This document shows, piece after piece, positions 8,492 to 16,977 of a stretch of DNA of 64,000 nucleotides. Position numbers and translations under genes: made by a program. The notes beneath the pieces are model-generated. The model was not told the origin of the DNA and searched no databases. It saw only the letters and a program-made list of their open reading frames with translations. Source of the stretch: Dictyobacter formicarum (GTDB lineage: Bacteria; Chloroflexota; Ktedonobacteria; Ktedonobacterales; Ktedonobacteraceae); the NCBI RefSeq assembly GCF_016587435.1, contig NZ_BNJJ01000016.1, positions 163,679 to 227,678 on the forward strand. Reading direction: 5' to 3'. Within the stretch, counting starts at the first letter, position 1; each line of letters begins with the position of its first letter.

Positions 8492-11089
8492 ATGCCGACT
8501 TCAGAGACGCCCCATCAGCCGCGTGTACGCTTAACTGAAGCACGTGTCAGCTATAACCTTTCACAGCAGGAGGTCGCGGACGATATAGGCACGACCTATG
8601 TGAATGTCAGTCGGTGGGAACGTGGAATCACCAGGCCTAATCCCTATTTCCGGCGCAAATTGTGCGCGCTCTTCAATAAGAGCGAGGAAGAACTAGACCT
8701 GCTGCCAACGCGTGCCGAGCGCAGCAAGGGAGGTCGCTCAGCGGCGTCCGTTCCCAATACGCCCATTGCGGCGGTCCCGGTGGTGCCCCATGTGATCTAT
8801 GATCCGGCTATCCCGTTATTGCCAGCCATCCAGCTGGTCGGCCGCGAGAGCGACCTGGCTGTGATTAAGCAGCGCCTAAAAGGCAGCGGCAACACGGCCT
8901 TGACCGCTTTGAACGGATTGCCCGGTGTGGGCAAGACCGCGCTCTCGGTCGCGCTGGCCCACGATAGCGAGATGCGCGAGTTCTTTAAGGATGGTATCCT
9001 CTGGGCCGGCCTGGGACCACAGCCCAATCTGCCGGGCATCTTTAGCCGCTGGGGTAATCTGCTGGGCATCTCTTTCGCCGAAATGACAAAGTTGGGGAGC
9101 GACGAGGCCCGGGCCAAGGCCATTCGTACCGCTATTGGTAATCGTACTATGTTGATTATCATTGATGATGCCTGGAAGTTGGAGGAGGCGCTGGCCTTTC
9201 GCGTCGGTGGCAGCAACTGCGCTCACCTGGTGACCACGCGCTTCCCCAACATTGCCTCTCACATGGCACTGGGCAACGCCATCAATATTCGCGAGCTGGG
9301 CGAGAGCGAGAGCATCAGCCTGCTCAACCTGCTGGCCCCACAGGTTATCTATCGTGAGCAGCAGAAGGTTCATGATCTCGTGCAGGCCGTCGGCGGGCTG
9401 CCGCTGGCGCTAACCCTGATTGGCAACTACCTGCGCAAGCAGGCCTACAGTGGTCCCGCGCGTCGCATCACCTCGGCCCTCGAACGACTGAGCAACGCCG
9501 AGGTGCGCCTCAAACTCAAAGAGCCACACATCCCGGCCGAGAGCCATCCCAGCCTGCCCAATGAACAATCGCTCTCCATCCAATCCATCATCGCCGTCAC
9601 CGACCAGCTTCTGGACGAAGAGGCGCGGCGCACGCTGTACGCGCTCTCCGTCTTCCCGCCCAAGCCAAACACCTTCTCAGAAGAGGCCGCCATGGCCGTC
9701 GCCGCCTGCAGCACTGATGAGCTCGACGCCCTCTCAGACGCTGGCATGCTCGAAAGCAATGGTGATCGCTACCTGCTACACCAGGTCATCTCCGACTATG
9801 CCCTGCTCCAGATCTCAGATGAGCAACTCACAACCGCCCAGGAGCGCCTGGTAACCTACTATGCTGATTTTGTCGAAGTACACAAAAAAGACTACGAACA
9901 ACTGGAAGAAGACACCAGCACTATTGAGGCAACTCTTGAAATTGCCTATGAGATAGGTGAAACCTCTGCTTTTGTCAGATGCGTTTGTGCGTTCGCCCCA
10001 TTCTTACTGTTAAGAGGTCTATATAGCCAGGCCGAGCATTATTTAGAGCAGGCTAATGAGGCAGCGGTTGAGCAAAATGATCAAAGTCGCCAGACACAAG
10101 TTGTACTTTACCTTGGTGAGACAGCTCAAAAAAGAGGGGAATTTCAAAAGGCAGAGATGTATTTTTTGAGAGGTTTAGATATAGCACATAGTAATGCGGA
10201 TAATGAGAGTGTCTGTTCTTTGCTAAGCAACTTAGGGGATATCAAATGGCGATCTGGGGATTTTAAGCAGGCTGAGGAATATTTAACAAAAGGCTTAGCG
10301 CTGGCGCAGCAAATTGGTGATATTGGAAGGATGAGCAATTTGTTAAAGCGTTTGGGGCAAGTAGTAACGAGCCAGGGTAATTATCAAAAAGCTGCAGAGT
10401 ATCTACAAGAAGGTTTAGCTTTATCCAGACAGATTGATAATCGGGAACAAGCTTGCTCTCTTCTAGCTAATCTAGGTGCATTATCAGGGATGATGGGTAA
10501 TTATAAACAAGCAGAGAGGTACTTTCAAGAAGGATTACTGTTAGCCCGGCAGTTAAGGCATCGAGAACAAATTTGTATATTATTGCTTAATTTAGGTGCA
10601 GTATCTGCAGATAAAAAAAATTATGTTCAGGCTAAAACATATTTCCAGGAGGGTCTGAGTATCAGTCGACAGATGGGATATCCAGAAGGCACTAGCATGT
10701 TATTACTTAATTTAGGAGAGATTGCAGTTATTGAAAAAAATCACATGCTGGCGGAAAGGTATTTGGAAGAGACATTAACTTTCGCTAGACAACTTAATAG
10801 ACCGCTGATTATTGCCAGAGCGATGCATGAATATGGCAAGTTATATCTGCAACAATTGAAAATAGCGTCAGCCGAAAAGTATTTTCGCGAAGTGCTTACA
10901 ATCGCTCCCAAGGGAAGCCAGGATTTAATAGCAATGGCTAATTATGGTCTGGCTCAAGTGGCGGCACATAATAACGATTTTGTCCAGGCTGTAAAGCTCG
11001 GAGAGGAAAGTTTAGCTATGCTAGAGACAATGGGAGATAATAATGCTAAAGAAGTGAGTGATTGGCTCAATTTACTCAATAATCAGTAA
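8492..11089 (+). CDS. STAND-type protein: HTH, NB-ARC and TPR repeats
   Basis: 865 residues. An XRE-like HTH domain at about 10-65 (LSQQEVADDIGTTYVNVSRW) should bind DNA. An NB-ARC nucleotide switch at about 115-420 shows a P-loop (GLPGVGKTALS), Walker B (MLIIIDDAW) and the GGLPLAL motif. A winged-helix-like linker follows, then from about 500 at least eight TPR-like repeats of about 40 residues, each with an AExYFQEGLxLARQ pattern. The family acts as an ATP-driven signal switch; the ligand is sensed by the TPRs. The DNA changes character near 9880: the HTH/NB-ARC part is GC-rich and the TPR part is clearly AT-rich, which suggests separate histories of the two halves. Confidence 0.9.
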   Translation: MPTSETPHQPRVRLTEARVSYNLSQQEVADDIGTTYVNVSRWERGITRPNPYFRRKLCALFNKSEEELDLLPTRAERSKGGRSAASVPNTPIAAVPVVPHVIYDPAIPLLPAIQLVGRESDLAVIKQRLKGSGNTALTALNGLPGVGKTALSVALAHDSEMREFFKDGILWAGLGPQPNLPGIFSRWGNLLGISFAEMTKLGSDEARAKAIRTAIGNRTMLIIIDDAWKLEEALAFRVGGSNCAHLVTTRFPNIASHMALGNAINIRELGESESISLLNLLAPQVIYREQQKVHDLVQAVGGLPLALTLIGNYLRKQAYSGPARRITSALERLSNAEVRLKLKEPHIPAESHPSLPNEQSLSIQSIIAVTDQLLDEEARRTLYALSVFPPKPNTFSEEAAMAVAACSTDELDALSDAGMLESNGDRYLLHQVISDYALLQISDEQLTTAQERLVTYYADFVEVHKKDYEQLEEDTSTIEATLEIAYEIGETSAFVRCVCAFAPFLLLRGLYSQAEHYLEQANEAAVEQNDQSRQTQVVLYLGETAQKRGEFQKAEMYFLRGLDIAHSNADNESVCSLLSNLGDIKWRSGDFKQAEEYLTKGLALAQQIGDIGRMSNLLKRLGQVVTSQGNYQKAAEYLQEGLALSRQIDNREQACSLLANLGALSGMMGNYKQAERYFQEGLLLARQLRHREQICILLLNLGAVSADKKNYVQAKTYFQEGLSISRQMGYPEGTSMLLLNLGEIAVIEKNHMLAERYLEETLTFARQLNRPLIIARAMHEYGKLYLQQLKIASAEKYFREVLTIAPKGSQDLIAMANYGLAQVAAHNNDFVQAVKLGEESLAMLETMGDNNAKEVSDWLNLLNNQ

Positions 11090-11143
11090 TAACAAATGCA
11101 GTATGAACTGATAATTGGCTCAGTTCATACTGCATTTGTTATT
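11088..11143. terminator. Strong bidirectional terminator hairpin
   Basis: A perfect 23-bp stem (11088-11110 with 11121-11143) and a 10-nt loop. It overlaps the last two bases of the STAND stop codon and lies just past the stop of the small minus-strand gene at 11149, so it probably ends both transcripts. Confidence 0.75.
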
Positions 11144-11148
11144 GTGCT

Positions 11149-11331
11149 CTAATTCATCCAGTAATAGCTTGGATCAACTTTTTTTGATGGAGTAGCTGTG
11201 CTGGTTGGTGCTGGGGATGCGGATTTGACGCCGGCGGCGTGGCTCATGATGGCGGGGCCGAGGATGAGGACGGTGGCCATAATTAAGAGTACAAGAACGG
11301 GTACGATCCAGCGAAGATACTGTTTACGCAT
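11149..11331 (-). CDS. Small single-pass membrane protein
   Basis: 60 residues: basic start (MRKQYLRW), one hydrophobic helix (about 9-32, with a possible cleavage after SHAAG), then a Ser/Thr/Pro/Ala-rich tail ending in YYWMN. A GGAAG ribosome site precedes the ATG. It could be a small secreted or anchored peptide. No family is recognised. It converges with the STAND gene on a shared terminator. Confidence 0.55.
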   Translation of the reverse strand: MRKQYLRWIVPVLVLLIMATVLILGPAIMSHAAGVKSASPAPTSTATPSKKVDPSYYWMN

Positions 11332-12402
11332 GATGCTTCCTTTCCTTGCCCCGAGAGAGCAGAGCCGCTTCCAAACGGTCGCTCTTACCGTCTTGCCTGC
11401 GTCTCCGAGGCTGCTACTGTTTTAAATACACGTATTTCGATTGAAACTGCAGCATCGTTATTGCGCCGCAGCAGCTGCTCCAACCTCTACAAGGCACGCG
11501 TTCGCAGAGGCTGGGTCACTGCTGGCATGTGCAGCTTTTCTTGCTATCCCAGGAAGTACTAGTATATTGACCCTTTATCAAGCATGCTGTGCTCTCCTGG
11601 TTGATGTCGGTGGGACGTCTTTTCGGTAGAAGACAGAGTAACGATTTCTTTGACATCTAATGCGCGCCCGGCCGTTTTGTCTTATACCGAATGAACAGCA
11701 CCGACAAGATGTAAGGTATAAGATTTTTTGCAAATCATCATTTTTATCCTCAAGTGGTACTAAAAAAGTACTAAGGGGGGAGGAAAGTTGATGGCTATGG
11801 CATGAGGGAGCTTGTAGAGCGCGTTCATGTCATAGAAAAAATCGTCAAATTGCGTCAAAATGGCCAGACTGGTTAAAAATATCGCCGTTAAGATTGTGTA
11901 AAGATTATTGGAAATAGTTTGCCAGTGGAAAAACAGGCTAATTCTCATTGAAACTGGACAGGGGTTTAAAACGCCCTTTGCAAGTGATATACTATCAAAT
12001 TGGTAGCCGGGCAGGTGGCTTGAGATGTGTTGCCAGACCCAGGCTGCCCTGGTCTTTTTGCTACCTGTATCTTCTTCTCAACTACCTTATTCTGTTAATC
12101 CCGTCGGGAGCCACTACCCTTTTGGGGGATAGAAGTTGAAGCTCTCTCCCCATGTATCGCAGGTTTCCCGTCAACTGTCTGACCTTTCAGGGTTTTGATA
12201 ATGGAATGAAATCAATTGGTGGAACAATTGGCGCTGCTCGCCTGTACTACTGCTTCTTGTGGCATTTCCGATTATGCTGCATAGCTTTAGAAAAAGATAG
12301 TATCTTTTTGATTCGCTGACCTGAGAAGGATGTATTGTACCTTGTGAATTCTTCCGCATGCAGGTGGATCAGCTATGATAAATTAACTCGAACGGGTGTG
12401 GA
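11332..12402. other. Long intergenic region without recognisable genes
   Basis: About 1.07 kb. Short open frames here have no ribosome site or family resemblance. There is a small inverted repeat CTTATACC / GGTATAAG near 11680-11721 and an imperfect TAGTAC hairpin near 11756-11772. I see no RNA gene or riboswitch that I can support. Confidence 0.5.
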
Positions 12403-13119
12403 ATGATTATCTTTGATGAGGACAGACCATCGGACTCGCCTTTTGTCGAAAGAGTCTGGCGTTGCCATAGCGAAGGCGCGACTCCTTTTCTCTCCATTGC
12501 CGCGAGTCGCTGCGAACTAGTGATAAGCAGGCTGCAGGGCAAGGTCACCGTGACGGTGCGTGGGCCAGAGACCAGGGCTACACCAATTGGAGACTGTCCT
12601 GGAGATGGTGAGTGGCTCGGTATCCTCTTGAAGCTGGGCACATTTCTGCCGCAACTACCCACCAGAACGCTGGTGGATTCAGAGGTGAACCTGCCCCCCG
12701 TCGCTAAGAACTCCTTCTGGTTCTTTGGCTCTACCTGGCAACTGCCTGACTATGATAATGCCGACACGTTCATTGACTGGTTGGCGCGTAAGGAACTACT
12801 GGCGCGTGAGCCAGTCGTAGAGGCCGCCTTACAAGGTGATTGGAACGACCGCTCACTGAGCACCATCCAACGTCGTTTCTCACGGGCTACCGGGCTGACG
12901 CAGAGCGCGGCCCGTCAAATCGAACGTGCCCGTTATGCCACACACCTCTTACAGCAGGGCGTCTCGATTCTGGACACCGTTAACGAAGCGGGCTATTTTG
13001 ATCAGCCGCACCTGACCCGATCGCTGAAGCACCTCATCGGACAAACGCCTGCCCAGATCCTGGAGAAAAGCCGACCCGAGCAAATGCCGTTTTTGTACAA
13101 GACAACGACTTTCGTATGA
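12403..13119 (+). CDS. AraC-family transcriptional regulator
   Basis: 238 residues. An N-terminal sensor domain (about 1-130) contains a VERVWRCHSEGATPFLS-type segment seen in AraC regulators with a cupin-like sensor. The C-terminal domain (about 135-228) carries the two HTH units: LSTIQRRFSRATGLTQ and ILDTVNEAGYFDQPHLTRSL, ending in the family's GQTPAQIL motif. The reductase gene starts 54 bases downstream on the same strand and may be co-transcribed and controlled by it. Confidence 0.88.
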   Translation: MIIFDEDRPSDSPFVERVWRCHSEGATPFLSIAASRCELVISRLQGKVTVTVRGPETRATPIGDCPGDGEWLGILLKLGTFLPQLPTRTLVDSEVNLPPVAKNSFWFFGSTWQLPDYDNADTFIDWLARKELLAREPVVEAALQGDWNDRSLSTIQRRFSRATGLTQSAARQIERARYATHLLQQGVSILDTVNEAGYFDQPHLTRSLKHLIGQTPAQILEKSRPEQMPFLYKTTTFV

Positions 13120-13173
13120 GTCATAATGTTATCTATCTGATAAACAACAAAAAGGACAAGGAGAAAGAAGAGC

Positions 13174-13767
13174 ATGAGAAAAATTATTAGCACCATGTGG
13201 GTGACCCTTGACGGTTTTATCGCCGGGCCAAACGGAGAAATGGATTGGATCGGTGAACTCTACGATGAAGCCATGGGCAAATATGAGAGCGATTTCGTCA
13301 ACGCTGCCGACACACTCTTGCTCGGGCGGGTGACGTATCAAAGTTTTGCTGGCTCCTGGCCTCATGTACCTGACAGTCCCAATGCCTCAGAGGGCGAGAA
13401 AGAATATGCTCGCACTTTGAATGCAATGCAAAAAATAGTATTTTCCAGGACGCTCGAAAGCGCGGAGTGGAACAATTCACGACTGCTAAAAGAGGTCAAT
13501 CCAGCAGAGATCGAGCAACTGAAGCGCGAGCCAGGGCGCGACATAATCATCTACGGCAGCGCCAGCCTGGTGCAAACCCTGACCAATCTAAGCCTGATCG
13601 ATGAATATCAAATCTTAGTCCACCCTGTGATTTTAGGCGGCGGCAAGCCACTCTTTCAAGACATCAAGGACCGGGTGAAGCTGAAACTGGTCAACACCAA
13701 AACGCATCCCTCTGGAGTAGTGGTCCTTTACTACCAACCGAGCGAGATGCGCAACTCCACCCTCTGA
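13174..13767 (+). CDS. Dihydrofolate reductase-fold protein (RibD C-terminal family)
   Basis: 197 residues, the normal length for YyaP/YwjB-like members of the RibD_C superfamily. Visible motifs are MWVTLDGFIAG at the start, LLLGRVTYQSF, DIIIYGSASLVQTL (NADPH-binding region) and HPVILGGGKPLF. A strong purine-rich ribosome site (AAGGAGAAAGAAG) precedes the ATG. The exact substrate is unknown; these enzymes are NADPH-dependent reductases and often travel with AraC- or MarR-type regulators, as here. Confidence 0.88.
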   Translation: MRKIISTMWVTLDGFIAGPNGEMDWIGELYDEAMGKYESDFVNAADTLLLGRVTYQSFAGSWPHVPDSPNASEGEKEYARTLNAMQKIVFSRTLESAEWNNSRLLKEVNPAEIEQLKREPGRDIIIYGSASLVQTLTNLSLIDEYQILVHPVILGGGKPLFQDIKDRVKLKLVNTKTHPSGVVVLYYQPSEMRNSTL

Positions 13768-13802
13768 TTTCCCCTCTGTGTTCCCTATCCACATGAAAGA
13801 AA

Positions 13803-13829
13803 AGCAAGCGCCTGCAAAGGGTGCTTGCT
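13803..13829. terminator. Terminator-like hairpin
   Basis: Ten-bp stem AGCAAGCGCC with GGTGCTTGCT (one G-U pair) and a 7-nt loop, 35 bases after the reductase stop. The T-run is on the minus-strand side. Confidence 0.5.
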
Positions 13830-13868
13830 CCCTCCCCGTTCGAAAAAGCAACAAGAATCATGAAACGT

Positions 13869-14117
13869 CGTAGGTTCGACCCTTGCGGTCGATTGTCGCC
13901 CGCCGCAGCGTGGCGACCCCGTACCCGCACCTGCACCTTCCTCAAACATGTCACGCTCGCCAACAAATATCCTCGCCATACGTGTCTACCCCAAAAAAGG
14001 GAAGGTTCGCATTTGGGAACCGCGTGTGGGGAGGTGTTGGTATATAGAGGGACCGAGCGGCGAGGATACGGGGCCCCACAGACGGTGGGGCAATCGACCG
14101 CAAGGGTCGAACCTACG
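13869..14117. repeat. Composite inverted-repeat unit, copy 1
   Basis: A perfect 27-bp inverted repeat (13869-13895 and 14091-14117) with core TAGGTTCGACCCTTGCGGTC flanks 195 bases of GC-rich sequence. The interior begins with a segment containing TGGCGACCCCGTACCC that is also present in the second unit at 34999-35262. No gene is supported inside. This looks like a MITE- or REP-type non-coding element. Confidence 0.7.
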
Positions 14118-14127
14118 GGTTGGGGAA

Positions 14128-14167
14128 TAAAGAAGGCTCCGGTAAATAATCACCGGAGCCTTCTTTA
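14128..14167 (-). terminator. Terminator of the tRNA-Ser/tRNA-Trp unit
   Basis: A perfect 16-bp stem (14128-14143 with 14152-14167), 8-nt loop and T-rich flank on the minus strand, directly downstream of tRNA-Trp. Confidence 0.8.
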
Positions 14168-14172
14168 AGGGG

Positions 14173-14244
14173 CAGGGGAGACAGGACTCGAACCTGCAAC
14201 AACACGTTTTGGAGACGTGGACTCTACCATTGAGCTACTCCCCT
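14173..14244 (-). tRNA. tRNA-Trp (CCA)
   Basis: The minus strand folds as a 72-nt cloverleaf: acceptor AGGGGAG/CTCCCCT, D-arm with AGCTCAATGGTAGAGT, anticodon stem CACGT/ACGTG with loop CTCCAAA (anticodon CCA), and a T-arm with GGTTCGAGTCC. Discriminator base is G, as expected for tRNA-Trp. It is co-transcribed with tRNA-Ser 11 bases upstream. Confidence 0.95.
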
Positions 14245-14252
14245 AAGTTGTC

Positions 14253-14342
14253 TGGCGGAGAGGGAGAGATTCGAACTCTCGGATGGGTTGCCCCATCAGC
14301 GGTTTAGCAAACCGCCGCACTAGGCCACTATGCGACCTCTCC
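14253..14342 (-). tRNA. tRNA-Ser (GCT)
   Basis: A class II tRNA on the minus strand with a long variable arm (around TGATGGGGCAACCCATC), anticodon loop TTGCTAA in stem GCGGT/ACCGC, acceptor GGAGAGG/CCTCTCC and discriminator G. The 3' CCA is encoded at 14253-14255, unlike the neighbouring tRNA-Trp. Confidence 0.95.
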
Positions 14343-14437
14343 GTGCGTATCCTGAGAAAGCTGTGTTGATGTACACATATTTGCGCTTTCCGGATTACTG
14401 TCAGGCAAGCTGGATTAGAACTGCCTTAACGAGGAAA

Positions 14438-14466
14438 ATAATAACATAACCGCAGCAGACTGTCAA
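14438..14466 (-). promoter_or_regulatory. Promoter of the tRNA-Ser/Trp unit
   Basis: On the minus strand, a consensus -35 TTGACA (14461-14466) and TATTAT (14438-14443) are separated by exactly 17 bases, about 95 bases upstream of tRNA-Ser. Confidence 0.75.
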
Positions 14467-14659
14467 CACTTTTTGGGCCGTTTTCAGGACAACGTAAAAG
14501 TCACAAGGAAATACATAATAGAGTCAAGCCTTGCTAGAATGAGAAAAATCTATCTATCCATCTCAAAAAGCGAGGATTGACTCTATCGCACAATTGGAGA
14601 AGCCTTGTGATCTGTGATAAGCTTCAACTCAGCCTCATGCGCCGCTTTCACATTTTTGC

Positions 14660-14848
14660 TCACGCAATGTTCTCTGTCAGTTTGCCTGTGAGAACCAACC
14701 AACGGACGAATTCTAGTCGATTCAGATGCGGTTGCCTCAGAGACTCCTCTTCTCGCTTATATTCCAGGCTCAGATTGTTCAAATGATCTATCTCACTCTC
14801 AGTAAAGCCATTTTCGTATAAAATTTCGTAATTTGCTTGCTGGTCCAT
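14660..14848 (-). CDS. Small hypothetical acidic protein
   Basis: 62 residues, highly charged and probably helical (DQQANYEILYENGFTESEID, then EYKREEESLRQ). A strong ribosome site GGGAGGAAT lies just before the ATG. No family is recognised. The sequence would suit a small helical DNA- or protein-binding factor, but nothing specific can be assigned. Confidence 0.55.
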   Translation of the reverse strand: MDQQANYEILYENGFTESEIDHLNNLSLEYKREEESLRQPHLNRLEFVRWLVLTGKLTENIA

Positions 14849-15407
14849 GATATTCCTCCCTTTGTGTAGATGGAACCTTTATTATGAAAAACCTTTATCT
14901 ATATATTCTGTATATTTATAAGAAAACAGGAAATTAAATGAGCCGCAATAACAAGACACATATCGTTTTGCTATAACAATACATTGAAAAATAGAGAAAT
15001 GATATTGCTATGATCACATTCTCGGAGTGAAATACTTCACTCGCAAGTCCACCTCTTGTCTTGTTGTCCTTGCTTCATTTGAAAGCTGAGTAGTTGCAGA
15101 GCTACCTATGATACAAATAATCTGTTTATGATGGAAATATAACATAAATGAACTATATATTTTAATAAGAAACGGCTCCCCTCTCGATGAACTTTGACTA
15201 ATAAACAGGAAATCTAGAAAACCTCACGCATTGACTGACGAGGAGTTCTTGCACTGATTTCAACTCCCTCGTATTTAGTCAAAGTTCATAGCCCCGAACC
15301 TACGGATCGCTTTTCTTGTTGCTTTCTTTTCTTACTATCGACATTAAATTAATAGATTGCTCTTTGCATCTCCGTTTTGGAGGAGGGATAAGGTCCGGAA
15401 ATGGCTC
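14849..15407. other. Intergenic region with an inverted-repeat unit
   Basis: AT-rich, no gene seen. It contains a 15-bp perfect inverted repeat (ATGAACTTTGACTAA, 15188-15202, and its complement at 15275-15289) around 72 bases that hold a further nested imperfect hairpin. A partial copy of the dispersed repeat (inverted, CCCCGAACCTACGGA) follows at once. Confidence 0.55.
15188..15289. repeat. 102-bp unit bounded by 15-bp inverted repeats
   Basis: Perfect arms and a nested stem (ACGAGGAGTT against AACTCCCTCGT, imperfect). It may be a tiny non-autonomous element or a structured RNA; no evidence favours one. Confidence 0.45.
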
Positions 15408-16925
15408 TTAGAGGAGTTTGGGGAGTTCGCGGCGCAGGAGTTTGCCGGAAGAGTTGTGGGGAAGTGGTGGGGTGAGGTAGATGGAGCGAGGCACTTTGTA
15501 GCGGGCCAGGCGCTGGGTGGCGTAGGCGATTAGTTCGGCAGGGGTGAGCGAGCTGCCAGCGTGCAGGTGAACAAAGGCGATGGGCACCTGGCCCCATTGG
15601 GGGTCAGGTTGGCCGCAGACACCCACCTCTGCAACGTCCGGGTGGGTGAGGAGCACGGCTTCGATCTCGGCAGGATAGATGTTTTCGCCGCCGGAGATAA
15701 TCAAATCGCTGCGCCGGTCGAGCACATAGAGGTAGCCTTCGTTGTCCAGATAGCCGATATCGCCGGTAGTCAACCAGCCATCCTGGATAGTGGCCGCCGT
15801 AGCGTCGGGACGATGGTCATAGCCCGCAGTAATGCTGGGACCCTTCAGGCAGATCACACCGGCCTGGTTGGGTCCAACCGCCACTCCCTTGTCTACGATA
15901 CGAAGCTGAACGGGTAGCAGGGGGCGACCGGCTGAACCGAGCTTGCGCAGGGCATCGGCAGGTGAGAGCGTGACCGCCTGCGAACATGACTCGGTCAAGC
16001 CATAGGTTTGGACCACCGGCACGTTGCGGCTGGCGCAATCCTCCAGCAGTGGCCGGGGAGCGGGTCCTCCACCTAGCAGCACGCAGCGCAGCGTGGTGGG
16101 ATAGCGTTGCTGACTGGCATCAAGCTCGGCCAGCATGCGTTGGAGCATGACCGCTACCACCGAAATAATTGAAATCCCCTGCTCCCGAATCGCCCGATTG
16201 ACGATCGCGGCATCAAACTTCTCATACACAATAATGCGAATACCATAGATCACATTCTTCATCAAAATTGAGAGTCCGCCGATATGGAACAGTGGCATAC
16301 ACAATAGCCAGCAATCACTATCTGCTTGATGGCCAAGATTAAGGGCCGAGCCAACGGCATTCCACCACTGCATCTTATAGGTGATGATTACGCCTTTGGG
16401 GGTGCCGGTCGTACCCGAGGTATACATAATGGCCTGCGTTGCCTCAAGCTCAATCTCATCGAGCAGGGGCGCATGCAGATCCGGGGCTACACCCTGTAGA
16501 GAGACCTGGCGCCTGGCCGTTTCAAGCTGGAGCCTGGCTGCAGTCAGAGCGGGCAACGCCTGCTGGATGGCGGCGGCCCGCGAAGCATAGGCAGCATCGC
16601 TGAGCAACGCCACGGCCTCGACATCACGCAGCAGCCAGAGCTGTTCCTCCAGTGTCAGACGTACGTTGAGCGGCACCAGGACCGCCCCCAGGCGTATCAA
16701 GGCATGTACGCAGACAACAAAAGGCACGCCATTGCTGGCCAGTAGTGCCACTCGGCTCCCTTGCTTTATGCCCAATGTTGACAGCTGGCGAGCCAGTTGA
16801 ATTGTCTGTTGATTGAATTCCGCAAAGGTCCATTCTATTTCTGGTGTACTGATTGCTTGCTTCTGAGGCGTATTGTCAGCGCATCGCTGTAACCAATTAG
16901 GAAGATGTGTTTCTATACTATTCAC
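15408..16925 (-). CDS. menE: o-Succinylbenzoate-CoA ligase
   Basis: 505 residues of the acyl-adenylate-forming superfamily. Motifs: IMYTSGTTGTPKGV (AMP binding), YGLTESCSQ, the TGDIGYLD motif and GGENIYPAEIE with the C-terminal SGKLLRREL lysine region. It activates o-succinylbenzoate with ATP and CoA in menaquinone synthesis. The family is hard to tell from other acyl-CoA ligases by sequence alone; the adjacent menC (52 bases upstream) and nearby menB, H, D and F make the assignment firm. It is the last gene of the menCE unit. Confidence 0.92.
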   Translation of the reverse strand: MNSIETHLPNWLQRCADNTPQKQAISTPEIEWTFAEFNQQTIQLARQLSTLGIKQGSRVALLASNGVPFVVCVHALIRLGAVLVPLNVRLTLEEQLWLLRDVEAVALLSDAAYASRAAAIQQALPALTAARLQLETARRQVSLQGVAPDLHAPLLDEIELEATQAIMYTSGTTGTPKGVIITYKMQWWNAVGSALNLGHQADSDCWLLCMPLFHIGGLSILMKNVIYGIRIIVYEKFDAAIVNRAIREQGISIISVVAVMLQRMLAELDASQQRYPTTLRCVLLGGGPAPRPLLEDCASRNVPVVQTYGLTESCSQAVTLSPADALRKLGSAGRPLLPVQLRIVDKGVAVGPNQAGVICLKGPSITAGYDHRPDATAATIQDGWLTTGDIGYLDNEGYLYVLDRRSDLIISGGENIYPAEIEAVLLTHPDVAEVGVCGQPDPQWGQVPIAFVHLHAGSSLTPAELIAYATQRLARYKVPRSIYLTPPLPHNSSGKLLRRELPKLL

Positions 16926-16977
16926 TTTATTACCTCAACCTATAAAAATAAAACAACCATGCACTGTTGCTTATTGA

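Noticed and set aside
11441..12139. Small open frames in the long gap after the STAND gene
   Set aside because: No ribosome sites, odd composition and no family resemblance.
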